From positions 310,001 to 374,000 of the forward strand of contig NZ_JAPSKV010000001.1 of NCBI RefSeq assembly GCF_031181385.1: a DNA stretch of 64,000 nt. Direction: 5' to 3'. Made by a program: the position numbers and the translations under genes. Under the pieces are notes generated by a model, which saw nothing but the letters and a program-made list of their open reading frames with translations, made no database searches and was not told the DNA's origin. Positions 9,494 to 18,382 of the stretch are shown one piece after another (within the stretch, counting starts at the first letter, position 1; each line of letters opens with the position of its first letter). The DNA is from Fredinandcohnia onubensis (lineage in GTDB: Bacteria > Bacillota > Bacilli > Bacillales > Bacillaceae_L).

Positions 9494-10489
9494 ATGAACA
9501 TACTAGTTACAGGCGGTGCAGGATATATTGGCTCACACACCTGTGTTGCCCTTCTGGAAGCAGGCCATTCAGTCATTATTGCTGATAATCTTTCTAACAG
9601 TAAGAGTGACACTGTTATGAAAATCATGGATATAGTTGATAAAGAGGTTAATTTTTACGAGATTGATGTAACAGAAGCAGAAGCTGTTGATATTATTTTC
9701 AGGAATTATAAAATTGATGGAGTTATTCATTTTGCCGGTCTTAAAGCGGTTGGCGAATCAGTAGAAAAACCACTAGAGTATTATTACAATAACGTCGTAA
9801 GTACAATGGTTCTAACCAAAGCTTGTCAGAAATATGGTGTCAATCGATTTGTCTTTAGCTCATCGGCAACAGTGTATGGAGATAATAAAGTTCCTTTCGT
9901 AGAGACAATGGATCTCCTACCAACGACTAATCCCTATGGTGAAACAAAAGCTATGAGTGAGCGAATTTTAACTGATATATCAAATGCAAATAATGCTTTC
10001 TCAGTGTCACTCTTAAGATATTTTAATCCGGTAGGAGCTCACGAGAGTGGATTAATTGGTGAAGCTCCTAATGGAATTCCTAATAATCTAATGCCATATG
10101 TCACACAAGTAGCTAAAGGTAAACTTGAGAAATTACGTGTATTCGGAAATGACTACTCAACAGTGGATGGCACGGGGGTACGAGATTATATTCATGTAGT
10201 GGATCTTGCTGAGGGCCATGTTGCTGCACTGGAAAATCTAACTGAAGGTGTACATGTTTATAACTTGGGAACCGGAAAAGGTACTAGTGTACTAGAATTA
10301 GTAAAAGCTTTTGAAGAAGCTAATGATATTGAAGTTCCTTATGAAATCGTGGAACGGAGACCCGGGGATATTGCTGAGTGCTATGCAGATGCTTCAAAAG
10401 CAAAGAAGGAACTAGGCTGGACTGCTAAACGAGATCTCGTAGCAATGTGCCGGGATTCATGGCGGTTCGAGAAAAATTATAAGGAATAG
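9494..10489 (+). CDS. galE: UDP-glucose 4-epimerase
   Basis: This 331-residue extended SDR has the NAD-binding motif VTGGAGYIGSHTCVALLEAG, the catalytic motif NPYGETKAMSE and the family signature LRYFNPVGAHESGLIGE. It interconverts UDP-glucose and UDP-galactose (possibly also the N-acetyl forms), supplying another glycan precursor. The ATG at 9494 is chosen because GAGGTG lies about 9 bases upstream; an in-frame GTG at 9482 lies within that ribosome site. It closes the operon and is followed by a strong terminator. Confidence 0.93.
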   Translation: MNILVTGGAGYIGSHTCVALLEAGHSVIIADNLSNSKSDTVMKIMDIVDKEVNFYEIDVTEAEAVDIIFRNYKIDGVIHFAGLKAVGESVEKPLEYYYNNVVSTMVLTKACQKYGVNRFVFSSSATVYGDNKVPFVETMDLLPTTNPYGETKAMSERILTDISNANNAFSVSLLRYFNPVGAHESGLIGEAPNGIPNNLMPYVTQVAKGKLEKLRVFGNDYSTVDGTGVRDYIHVVDLAEGHVAALENLTEGVHVYNLGTGKGTSVLELVKAFEEANDIEVPYEIVERRPGDIAECYADASKAKKELGWTAKRDLVAMCRDSWRFEKNYKE

Positions 10490-10507
10490 ATCTATTAAAA
10501 AGATTTT

Positions 10508-10550
10508 CCCCCACTGACTTAAATTTGGTTCAGTGGGAGGGTTTTTTCTT
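10508..10550 (+). terminator. Rho-independent terminator after galE
   Basis: An 8-base-pair GC-rich stem (CCCACTGA with TCAGTGGG, arms at 10510-10517 and 10530-10537) is followed by a run of T. It sits about 20 bases after the galE stop and ends the legionaminic acid operon. Confidence 0.9.
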
Positions 10551-10569
10551 TTAAACAGAATGTATATTC

Positions 10570-10950
10570 TTATTTCTTAAGCCATTTTTCAAACTCAGTA
10601 ACATCAAGCTCTCCAGTTCTTGCTTGTTCCAATTTATCCTTCGCTTCTAAATACCATTTGTTAAAACCTTCCTTGGACATTTTGCCGTTTCGAACCCTAG
10701 CGTAATGTGTTTTATATGCACGATTATATATTTTTAGGGGATAATCTTCTTCTAACTTTTTTTGAAAAGCTCGTTTTGGGCCAATTTCAGAACAAGGCTT
10801 TTCCTCGCCCTCAATTACCCTATCACAGTATTCCACATTTAAATTGTGAACCACAAAATACAATCCACATTGCCTACACTTTTTCACGGCAGTATTGCTC
10901 AAAATCATATGATAGACTTCAAGGAAAAGGACCTCAAATAAATCATTCAC
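10570..10950 (-). pseudogene. C-terminal part of DUF6076-like gene, split by a stop codon
   Basis: The 126-codon frame encodes a zinc-ribbon-like segment (CRQCGLYFVVHN then EYCDR) followed by a basic helical tail (YKTHYARVRNGKMSKEGF). It is in the same frame as the larger piece at 10954-11838: the sequence runs GIYEE, stop, KVNDLFEVLFLE, so a single TAA separates the two. The apparent GTG start at 10950 has no clear ribosome site. The two pieces together resemble proteins annotated DUF6076, which is an identification from memory. Function is unknown. A sequencing error or stop readthrough are alternatives to real inactivation. Confidence 0.6.
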
Positions 10951-10953
10951 TTT

Positions 10954-11838
10954 TTATTCCTCATAAATTCCTTCTGTGTACCCCTTCTCAGCATAGTCGA
11001 TAAGACTATCTAATTTCCGTAATGCCTCAGGATGAACATTTTTCTGGTTTTCATGAAAATCCTTTAAATCCCCGTAAAGCGTAAAGTGATGATCAATGCC
11101 ATCAAAATATTCCAACCATCGATAATTTGAAGCAAATCCATTTCTATGTGGATCTTTAAACGATATTTGTTTTGTAACAACCATATGCGGAAGGTCTGCC
11201 ATTGGACTGTGAACATTTCCGTAAACCCATGTTCGTTGAGGAATAGTGAGTTTATTTAATCGAGGAGTTGAAGCATCTAATATCCAAAAAAATATGCTTT
11301 TTAACTCATTCTGCAGGCCAATAAGGTGTTGAAAACCTTCAGGTGGCAATAATGGTAGATATTCCTCTTGCTTAACAATATTAAAGTATTTTTCATAAAA
11401 TTTTTCAGCTAATCCCTCTTCATTGAAGGTAATATCCGGAAATAAGGAATTAAAGCATTCGACATACCATTCTTTATCATATGTGGGTGAAAATGAATAG
11501 TATTCTTCATTATAGCTGGAATGGATTAACAAACCATTGAAGTAATCTCCAACCGCATAGTCAAAAACTTCACTGGATGTAAACTCAAAATAAGGATGAA
11601 CTTCATCTAATATAAAAATTACTTCACGTTGGTCGTCGTAAGTTGGTTTGTAATTTTTTGATTTGAAAGTTGTTGTGTCGATAATTTTTGAAAAATAACG
11701 TTCTAATTGATCAGGTAATTTAGATAAATCTGCTGCTAAAAATTTGAAAAGTCCCTCGTGTTCATTCGTTTCTTCATAGAAAATAGACCCATCCACGTCA
11801 GTATATTGATAGCCTTCGCTTGTAAATTTCAATAGCAA
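10954..11838 (-). pseudogene. N-terminal part of DUF6076-like gene, split by a stop codon
   Basis: The 294-residue product begins MLLKFTSEGYQYTDVDGSIF, is rich in aromatic and acidic residues and has no transmembrane segment or signal peptide. It ends at a TAA whose frame continues directly into the zinc-ribbon piece at 10570-10950, so the ancestral protein was about 420 residues. No catalytic motif was recognised. It is the most downstream member of a minus-strand group with the EVE-like gene at 12662-13318, but a 115-base gap at 11855-11969 suggests it may be a separate unit. Confidence 0.6.
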
Positions 11839-11969
11839 AACATAACACCTTCTTTATAGTTTTCTCAAAAAAAAATAGAAAGTTCATTTAGATAAGATAT
11901 ATATTACAAAATAAAGCAGGACAGACCTTTTATAGCTACCAAATGGAAACTAAAGATCTGTCCACTGAA

Positions 11970-12254
11970 TTATCTCCAGTTAAATTGTGAACGCCCTTGA
12001 TTGTAATCCATCTGAAGTTCATCTAGAAGGGCATCTTCGTATTGATAGCATCTTTTCGTTGAGGAATCTCCTGAGACTTTATTTTTAATCGTGATGGTTT
12101 TATGAGAGAGCATGTCTTGGTCTTCTGGAGAGAATACCTCATTGTTTGAGGTTCGGAAGCTGTATTGAACCTTGTGTGGTATACGAATTTCATATTCTCC
12201 AATTTCATAGATATCTGCATTTCTTGACTCTTTTACATAATTCATCTCAGCCAT
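11970..12254 (-). CDS. Small protein of unknown function
   Basis: This 94-residue soluble protein (starting MAEMNYVKESRNADIYEIG) is charged and has no recognised motif. A GAAGGGAT ribosome site lies about 8 bases before the ATG, which supports translation. It starts 18 bases after the end of the 113-residue gene upstream and so probably belongs to one minus-strand transcript with it and with the EVE-like gene. A second overlapping frame on the same strand has no ribosome site and was dismissed. Confidence 0.55.
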   Translation of the reverse strand: MAEMNYVKESRNADIYEIGEYEIRIPHKVQYSFRTSNNEVFSPEDQDMLSHKTITIKNKVSGDSSTKRCYQYEDALLDELQMDYNQGRSQFNWR

Positions 12255-12272
12255 TCAAGAACAATCCCTTCA

Positions 12273-12614
12273 TTAGTTGATTTTAAAATATGTTTTTCCT
12301 TTTGCGTGAGGGTAATCTCCGAAGCACGATTTCTCTGGATGATCAATCATCACCTGATAAAGAATTTGACCATAGAATTTAGCCGCGACTTCATCATTCT
12401 TTCTACATGCAATCCAAATAGGTTCATACAATGTACCTCTCCAGTCACTCCCTGGAATCCAGCTTGAGGTATGTACATCTCCACTATTAATAACTCGATT
12501 CAACTCATCTACAATTGCTTGATAGTCCTCATTTGAAAGGTTTTTCATTCTTTGATGAAATTCTCGCTTGTGTGCAACTTCCGTTATTGGATTACGTTCA
12601 ACAGAAAATAACAT
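12273..12614 (-). CDS. Small protein of unknown function
   Basis: The 113-residue product begins MLFSVERNPITEVAHKREF and contains a tryptophan-rich middle (SSWIPGSDWRGTLYEPIW). No family was recognised. An AGGGGG ribosome site precedes the ATG. It lies 47 bases downstream of the EVE-like gene and 18 bases upstream of the 94-residue gene, consistent with a three-gene operon. No signal peptide or membrane segment is visible. Confidence 0.6.
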   Translation of the reverse strand: MLFSVERNPITEVAHKREFHQRMKNLSNEDYQAIVDELNRVINSGDVHTSSWIPGSDWRGTLYEPIWIACRKNDEVAAKFYGQILYQVMIDHPEKSCFGDYPHAKGKTYFKIN

Positions 12615-12661
12615 CCTGATTCCCCCTAAAAGAACGATTAGAATTCTAGAATTAATAGCTT

Positions 12662-13318
12662 TTATTGTTTTGATAATTTGAGAATTTCTGCTGCTGCCTT
12701 AATTTGTATTTCTGGGTCACTTGAATTAAGGGCGTCCTCCAATACTGCTCTTGCCTGTTGAATCGTGTCCTCACTAAATAAGGAGTCATTTCTACTGTTT
12801 TGGTTTGGACCTTCAACCAAGGCAAATGGACTTCTTTCATTATCATCATCTACCGTTAGAAAAGGCTCTAATTCCGTTTCATTGAATGTTCCATGAAATT
12901 TGGTAATAATCCCACGATTTCGTACAAATTCAAGCATCTTATGATTTAAACTTGATTTGGCAATGGTTGCAGTCCAACGTACATTCCTCCGATGGCACAT
13001 GCCTTCCTCATTATCATAGGCAGGGTCATAATAGTAGGGGCCAACAATCCCAACATGTACAATAACTCCATCTGGAACCAAGACAACATCCTCATCCTCA
13101 ATTGCATTAACGAAGGTGTTAATAGCCCCAGTATAAGCTCCTAATTGCTGACCTGTATAACCATACTTTTCTTCCAATCTTAGACGGATCTCATCACGGT
13201 CTGAATTAGACAAGTCGCCAATACCTGGCCAACCAATACAAACAAACCCCTCGTCGAGAAATAATTTTCCGCGGTTAATTCCATGGGGGCGATTTTTTAA
13301 TTGAAATACCTGGTTCAA
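12662..13318 (-). CDS. EVE/PUA-like domain protein, possibly defence related
   Basis: The first about 140 residues resemble the EVE/PUA-like module found at the N-terminus of Mrr-type and other modification-dependent restriction proteins: CIGWPGIGDLS, then INTFVNAIEDEDVVLVPDG, VHVGIVGPYYYDP and HRRNVRWTAT. The remaining about 75 residues are acidic and helical with no nuclease motif, so this would be a reader without its own cutter. The TTG at 13318 is preferred because GGAGAG lies 8 bases before it. It heads the minus-strand group of small genes. The domain assignment is by motif pattern and is moderately sure; a base-modification sensing role is inference. Confidence 0.5.
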   Translation of the reverse strand: MNQVFQLKNRPHGINRGKLFLDEGFVCIGWPGIGDLSNSDRDEIRLRLEEKYGYTGQQLGAYTGAINTFVNAIEDEDVVLVPDGVIVHVGIVGPYYYDPAYDNEEGMCHRRNVRWTATIAKSSLNHKMLEFVRNRGIITKFHGTFNETELEPFLTVDDDNERSPFALVEGPNQNSRNDSLFSEDTIQQARAVLEDALNSSDPEIQIKAAAEILKLSKQ

Positions 13319-13584
13319 CGAAAACACTCTCCAGTCTATTGGGTCTCTATGGGTTGTGATAATTATAATATAACAGGTATTGTAAGACTCTTCAAGTCTT
13401 TGGGTCTGAAAGTTTTGGGTAGTGTTTCGTTCGTAGTTATTTGATGAAGTAACTATGGGATCTGACAGAGCGACCTAGTTGTGGGGGTGATTCCTGTATT
13501 TAAGGGTAGATAGCTAGAAAAAGGACTGGTCACAGGTTTAACACCATTCTAATAGTAGTGTAAAGCATTAATGAAATAAATTAA

Positions 13585-13613
13585 TCTTCAAAAAAGTTCT
13601 AAAATGGTATAAT
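13585..13613 (+). promoter_or_regulatory. Extended -10 promoter for the 13740 gene pair
   Basis: TGGTATAAT (TATAAT at 13608-13613) is a perfect extended -10 element. A weak -35 (TCTTCA at 13585-13590) lies 17 bases upstream. It would start transcription about 120 bases before the gene at 13740. The rest of 13319-13739 holds no gene. Confidence 0.6.
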
Positions 13614-13739
13614 CATATATTATTAGTACTTTTTTACTAGTGGGGCAGAGGCATAGGTCCTTGTTCTAATTTTAAAACAACCATTTCAAATTTTTCTAAA
13701 ACAGCAATTTGTGTGAGTTAATGAATATGGAGGGTTGAA

Positions 13740-14894
13740 ATGAGTCTTGAGGAATTGAGAAGGAGAAGAAGTGAACTAAGCGCACGGTCTGAGAAAACGC
13801 TTAGTAATATGAATATCATTACAGAAGAATCAAGAAGAGTGGCTGATGTTGCACATAATTCTCAGAAAATCCTAGATAACCTAGATAAAGAGTTTGAGGT
13901 ACAGACGGGGCTAAATGGTACTGATATAAGTTTTCTGTTTTTTGCAACGGCCTTACAGTGTTTGAGACAGTATCTATTAACAAGTTTTGAGGAAAGGCTA
14001 CCTGACCAAAAGGCAGCTAGTAAGGTGAAAGGTAACGGAATTAAAGAAGCTAGTAATCGAGCACATAAATGGTACTGGCCCTCTTTAGAAGAAATTAGCA
14101 CGAATCCAGTCCCTTACGATGCTCTGTTTGGAAGTCCAGACTTTGGACTTAATCTTAATGGCAAATCTCACAGATTTAAAACACTGGGACATGATCCTCT
14201 TCTAGGGTGGCTATTTGGTACATCCAATATTGTAACAAGTACCTTAACCACGTGGGATTTGCATTCTTATCATATTAAGACGGGTCAAACATTAAGGGGA
14301 GATTCCCGTGATAAAATCACCAATAGGGCGGACACGTTCAAAGTGTTTCATTATACAAAAGAGCGAATGCTTAATGGTGGAATAGATGGGAAAATAGCGG
14401 TTGGAAGAGCGTTATTAAAACAAGCTGAACATCTTAAATCAGATGAGTATTCAAAGGCTGGGCTGCCACTTCCAATTATTAGTGCAGTATCACCTTCAGA
14501 TGCACAGAAGTTAGCTGAATATGGAATCGATATTGGCAATATCAAGACGGTTGGAAAGCAGGCCTCTATGTCCATTTTAATCAATACAATGATTGCTATG
14601 ATTCATGGCTTATTTTACAATCCGGAAAAGTATCATTCATGGTCCATGTATGAGGTGAAGACTCGAAAAATTTTAAGCTATTCCAATGCACTCGCCTCCG
14701 CAAGTAATGTGATTTATGTAGCCTTAAGCTCTTATGCAGGGAATGCAGATGCAGTAAGAAAGTTAGATGTCGGTGGATTAATGGTGACAATCTATAGATT
14801 AATCTCAGACAGTCAATTTATTAACCAAGTCAAGGAAGAGTTTGTCTTTGGTGGCTTTAACAAATTAATTCAAGGTGAAGAATATCAATTTTAA
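13740..14894 (+). CDS. Unrecognised 384-residue protein, first gene of a pair
   Basis: The product has an N-terminal basic/charged helix (residues 1-55), then a hydrophobic stretch ISFLFFATALQCLRQYLLT (about 61-79), a central soluble region and further apolar helices near SILINTMIAMIHGLFY and ASNVIYVALSSYAG. No catalytic signature or known family was recognised. A GGAGGG ribosome site precedes the ATG, and an extended -10 promoter lies upstream. It is followed 14 bases later by a coiled-coil protein gene, so the pair is probably one operon. The neighbouring EVE-like gene suggests an accessory, perhaps defence, locus. That is inference only. Confidence 0.65.
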   Translation: MSLEELRRRRSELSARSEKTLSNMNIITEESRRVADVAHNSQKILDNLDKEFEVQTGLNGTDISFLFFATALQCLRQYLLTSFEERLPDQKAASKVKGNGIKEASNRAHKWYWPSLEEISTNPVPYDALFGSPDFGLNLNGKSHRFKTLGHDPLLGWLFGTSNIVTSTLTTWDLHSYHIKTGQTLRGDSRDKITNRADTFKVFHYTKERMLNGGIDGKIAVGRALLKQAEHLKSDEYSKAGLPLPIISAVSPSDAQKLAEYGIDIGNIKTVGKQASMSILINTMIAMIHGLFYNPEKYHSWSMYEVKTRKILSYSNALASASNVIYVALSSYAGNADAVRKLDVGGLMVTIYRLISDSQFINQVKEEFVFGGFNKLIQGEEYQF

Positions 14895-14908
14895 GGGGGA
14901 TCACACAA

Positions 14909-15322
14909 ATGGGTTTTGGTCGATTTTTAAAAAAGGCGGTAATCCCAGGTTATAACGCTTTTGATATGGCGAAAAAGGTGAAGGATAATGGGCTTGTTGG
15001 GGGAATCAAAGAAAGAATAAGAGAAGATGTGGAAGATACCCCCGGTGTAAGCCAAATCTATCAAGCTGGCAAGCATGAAGGAAAGAAAGAAGGCTACGCA
15101 GAAGCCTCTTATGAATATGAGCAAAAGCTTTTGCGACAGGCCGAAGCATTACTAACACAGAAAAATCATTTCGAATTCCAAAAGCAAGAATACGAGAACC
15201 TCATTGACGATTACGAAAAATACATAGACGAAATGACCCAAAAAGAAAACCTAAACGCCGAACAAAACAACTACCTTCAACAGATTATGGTTATGGAGCG
15301 GAAGTTGAAGAAGGCAATGTAG
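14909..15322 (+). CDS. Coiled-coil partner protein of unknown function
   Basis: The 137-residue product starts MGFGRFLKKAVIPGYNAFDM, contains KHEGKKEGYAEASYEYEQKL and then a long charged helix (about residues 75-137) predicted by eye to form a coiled coil. A strong AAGGGGG ribosome site lies 14 bases after the stop of the 384-residue gene, so the two are co-transcribed. No family was recognised. A paired membrane-associated protein plus coiled-coil partner could be a two-component accessory system, but nothing in the sequence fixes the function. Confidence 0.65.
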   Translation: MGFGRFLKKAVIPGYNAFDMAKKVKDNGLVGGIKERIREDVEDTPGVSQIYQAGKHEGKKEGYAEASYEYEQKLLRQAEALLTQKNHFEFQKQEYENLIDDYEKYIDEMTQKENLNAEQNNYLQQIMVMERKLKKAM

Positions 15323-15329
15323 GGGGGAT

Positions 15330-15600
15330 GGAAGGGACGGAGGGACAGGGGGACAGACGGAATGTCACAGTGACGCCCCGCAGTTTGTCGAAAGCGGGTC
15401 TGTTCGTCCAACTCCAAAGGTTTCAAAGGATAAACTGAATATTAGGGTACTATTAATTTACTTTTAGCTGTACTAATCGCGAAATTTTATTTCAAACAAA
15501 CGTTTGATTGGTGGTTTAACTCTTTAGTAACTAGGTTTTTGAATTTCAAACGCTTGATTGGATGACTTTTTGTGTGAGTAAGAACTGCTGTTATAGTGGT
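15330..15600. repeat. Intergenic mosaic of three repeat families
   Basis: This gap holds a GGGACAGGGGGACAG unit (about 15338-15358), a GTGACGCCCCGCAGTTTGTCG unit shortened by one base from others in the window (from 15369) and a pair of CAAACAAACGTTTGATT / CAAACGCTTGATTG elements (15494-15560). All three recur in other gaps. No gene is present. Confidence 0.7.
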
Positions 15601-15616
15601 GGAATCGGCTGAATAA

Positions 15617-16762
15617 CTATTCTAGAATAACTGGGACAGAAGGGGCAGTATAGTGTGCCGACCTAGATTTACCGCTGTCTTCCTTGGCTTTCTTCAGGCG
15701 TTCCTCGAACAGTCTTTTTTTCTCTTCGAAGCTAGTGATTTGCATGGGGACCTGTGGAAAAGAGGTTGCCTCTTCTCTAAGCTTTTTCAATTGTTCCTCA
15801 ATCGCCTTTTTTTCTTCTTCAAAGTTAGGGTTATGTTCAGGTTCATAGCCTTGATTGTGATTATGAAGCCAATCTGGAATGTATTCCTGTCTAGTTGGCT
15901 TTTTCCTAGATTGATGATTCGTTTGATGTTTATAGGCAAGACGTGCAGCATTAACATCATCCAGAGTTTGATAGCCTTTATCTACCCAGTCTCTTAGGAC
16001 AGCTTCTACATAGTTCCAACGCTTTGATGAATTTTCTACGGCTAGTTTCATTGCTTCGATCAAAAGCTCGTCTGATAGGTCAGTGCACCACGCCTTGATT
16101 TTATCAGCTAGGAAGCTTCCGATTGTTCCAAATCCATTTTGCTCGAAGAATCGGTACGGGTCTTCTTTTTCTTTGTTTTGTTGTAAGTCTGTTGAAGAAG
16201 AAGAAGTCTTTGATGTAATCTCTGTAGTAATCTTTGTAGTAATCTCTGGTATTGGTGTGTTCAGATTGAACTCCTCTACGTGCCAAGTTGAGCCGCTCGA
16301 CTGCTCAATTTGAACACATGGGCTGTCCAGGTTGAGCACACCGTCTGCTCCATCTGAACATACCACTTGTTCAGGTTGGTCTGAAGGGATAAGTTCTTCC
16401 TCCATGAAAGTAAAGTCCTCGCAAATACCCTCATCCTTTAGTTCGTTCAAATTCTCATAATTTATCGTGTACCATTTCGTTTTGTCTAGTTTTAGTTTAT
16501 TGAAGTTTTGTGAGGTTAGATAGCCTTTGTTTTCAAGTTTAACAATTGTTCTTCGAATTGTGCTTTTAGAGATGAAAGGAATTTGTTCAACTAATTGATC
16601 ATAGGTGAGATACACCCATTTTTGATCTAGTTTAATATGTTTGCTACGTTGGAGCCAGTAGTGAATCTGTTGAAGAATAATACTTTCATTTGTACCGAGC
16701 AATACGGCAAGAGTTGGTACAACAATTATTGGTCTATCATTCAGTAGTATATTTCCAGTCAT
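15617..16762 (-). CDS. DnaD-domain replication/primosome-type protein
   Basis: The protein (381 residues from the chosen start) has an N-terminal winged-helix region with LGTNESIILQQIHYWL and IPFISKSTIRRTIVKLENKG, as in phage and plasmid replication initiators. A DnaD domain follows at about 205-270 (FFEQNGFGTIGSFLADKIKAW ending NYVEAVLRDWVDKG). The ATG at 16762 is chosen because AAAAAGG lies about 12 bases upstream; the ATG at 16774 touches that site. DnaD proteins help load the helicase at origins. No other phage or plasmid genes flank it, so this may be a relic of an integrated element or a solitary chromosomal copy. Confidence 0.8.
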   Translation of the reverse strand: MTGNILLNDRPIIVVPTLAVLLGTNESIILQQIHYWLQRSKHIKLDQKWVYLTYDQLVEQIPFISKSTIRRTIVKLENKGYLTSQNFNKLKLDKTKWYTINYENLNELKDEGICEDFTFMEEELIPSDQPEQVVCSDGADGVLNLDSPCVQIEQSSGSTWHVEEFNLNTPIPEITTKITTEITSKTSSSSTDLQQNKEKEDPYRFFEQNGFGTIGSFLADKIKAWCTDLSDELLIEAMKLAVENSSKRWNYVEAVLRDWVDKGYQTLDDVNAARLAYKHQTNHQSRKKPTRQEYIPDWLHNHNQGYEPEHNPNFEEEKKAIEEQLKKLREEATSFPQVPMQITSFEEKKRLFEERLKKAKEDSGKSRSAHYTAPSVPVILE

Positions 16763-16864
16763 GTTTGTTTTCATCCTTTTTGTTTTAATTTGGGGGAGCG
16801 GGAAAGTGATTTCGCATCCCACGTGCTTTGTTGGTCGGAGGGACAGGTCCCGCGCCGATTACAT

Positions 16865-17359
16865 TCATAATAATGTATACGTTTGCATTTTATCTTGTGT
16901 TGCATATTGTAAGATGCACATTCCGGTACGTGTGTATTGCTTTTCTAGTAGATAATGAGATTCGTTCATGTGCAGTTCTTGTTGATTTTTAAATTGAATA
17001 ATTGATTGGATTGTGCTGCTTTGTTGGGATGGTACGATTGCTTTTATATGGTGGTAGAAGATCCAATTGCACTCAAACGCGGTAGGAGAGTGAGTAGGAA
17101 ACGCGAAGATATTTCTTCGAGGGTTGATTGGAATAGGTACCTTTTGAATCGCTCTGGTCAAGTGGGTGACAGCCTTGCGCCTGCCATCATATGTTGAGCC
17201 GCCTTCGAGGCAAGCTGCTCTAATGATTTGGAGTGGTGTTTGTCTTATGTAGAGGGTTTGATGTTCCTCGGTGACAATCGAAGAATACTCGATTTCCCTT
17301 GCGGGAAGGATTGCCTGTGTTTGAGGGTTCACTTCGTAAGTGAGTTGAATGTTTTTCAT
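16865..17359 (-). CDS. comK: ComK-family competence transcription factor
   Basis: The 164-residue product matches the ComK pattern: TPLQIIRAACLEGGSTYDGRR, VPIPINPRRNIFAFPTHSP and CNWIFYHHIKAI correspond to the PLQI-SSYAGR and PP-FLFPT-CGWI-H core of Bacillus subtilis ComK. ComK binds AT-rich paired boxes and switches on DNA uptake genes. The protein is shorter than the 192 residues of B. subtilis ComK, mainly at the C-terminus. A strong AAGGAG ribosome site lies 7 bases before the ATG. Its stop lies about 100 bases upstream of the DnaD-domain gene on the same strand. Some Bacillaceae carry two ComK paralogues, and which one this is cannot be told. Confidence 0.85.
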   Translation of the reverse strand: MKNIQLTYEVNPQTQAILPAREIEYSSIVTEEHQTLYIRQTPLQIIRAACLEGGSTYDGRRKAVTHLTRAIQKVPIPINPRRNIFAFPTHSPTAFECNWIFYHHIKAIVPSQQSSTIQSIIQFKNQQELHMNESHYLLEKQYTRTGMCILQYATQDKMQTYTLL

Positions 17360-17479
17360 GTGGTTTGCTCCTTTTTTGTGGTGGTGGTACGGGGGATTTT
17401 AATCAAGAGAAATACGTTATTGGTCGGTTGAGAGGTGGATCAACAATATTGAAGAAAAGTCTGATAAGATTTCTAATTA

Positions 17480-17833
17480 CTATTTCATCTTAGGATCAGA
17501 AATAATAAATTTTGCCATTTTTTTATTCATGGTTACTATATCTTCGTGGTATTTCTTTGGGATGTCTTGATATATCTCATCTAGTTTAAGCATTAGTTCA
17601 GGTTGATTGATTTGGCTCATTAGCTCATAATCTCCAAATAATTCTCCAGGATGTACATCAAGTTCAACCGCGATTCTCAATAACAAATCTACTGAAGGTG
17701 TTCCAACGCCACGTTCTATATCGCTTAAGTATTTATCGGTTATTTCTAGTGTTTTTGCTAGCTCTACTTGACTTAGCTTTTTCTTTTTACGAGACCTTTG
17801 AATACTTTGACCAATAACTGCAACATCTATCAT
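17480..17833 (-). CDS. XRE-family transcriptional regulator
   Basis: The 117-residue protein has an N-terminal Cro/C1-type helix-turn-helix (about residues 6-62: SQVELAKTLEITDKYLSDIE then PSVDLLLRIAVELDV) and a short acidic helical C-terminus, perhaps for dimerisation. The ATG at 17833 is chosen because GAGGTG lies 8 bases upstream; an in-frame GTG 9 bases earlier overlaps that site. It lies upstream of comK on the same strand, 120 bases away, so it could act on comK or on the accessory genes. Its target is unknown. Confidence 0.85.
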   Translation of the reverse strand: MIDVAVIGQSIQRSRKKKKLSQVELAKTLEITDKYLSDIERGVGTPSVDLLLRIAVELDVHPGELFGDYELMSQINQPELMLKLDEIYQDIPKKYHEDIVTMNKKMAKFIISDPKMK

Positions 17834-18382
17834 AAAGATCACCTCTAGGACTAGTAAATCCTAGAAAAAACAAAATAGAAACACGCTGATTACTGGAGTA
17901 ACTCAATAATCAAGCTGGCAGTTTGATTTTTGGAAAATTTCTTTTCTGTTTGGGCGGGCAGATCCCTGCCAAGATAAAGTTTTATAGTGTTAAAGTACTA
18001 ATTACTTGAGTTGGATAATGAATAGATTATCTTTTAAGCTACGCTTGTGGGCTTTTTCAAAAAGGGTGTAGGAAGGCCAGCTATTCTAGTTTTAGTTCTC
18101 TATTGTAAAATATTTACTATTTGTATAAAGGAATTTTTAGGAAAGTGTTGAATAAGATTTAGTAATGCTAGTTCCTCTAGCTCTGACTATATTAAAATTC
18201 TAGTAATTTACCGGTTAAGGTGCTAGGGCATATGACTTTGAGTTTTTGAGGAAGAGATAGTCGCAGTAAATGATATGGACAAGCCCATGGAAAGATAGAA
18301 AATTACAAGAAGGACTACTATGGATAAGGCAGGACTTTGTTTGTAATTTTTATAAACGTTATCTATGAGAGGAGAATGATCT
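17834..18382. other. Gene-free gap before formamidase
   Basis: No supported gene lies here. At 17965-18000 a stretch (AAAGTTTTATAGTGTTAAAG) resembles the middle part of the repeat units at 23519 and 27911. A ribosome site GAGAGGAG precedes the amiF start. No convincing terminator or operator was found. Confidence 0.5.

Noticed and set aside
15653-16313. Two plus-strand frames opposite the DnaD-domain gene
   Set aside because: They have no ribosome sites, show low-complexity phenylalanine-rich composition, and lie fully antisense to a well-supported gene.
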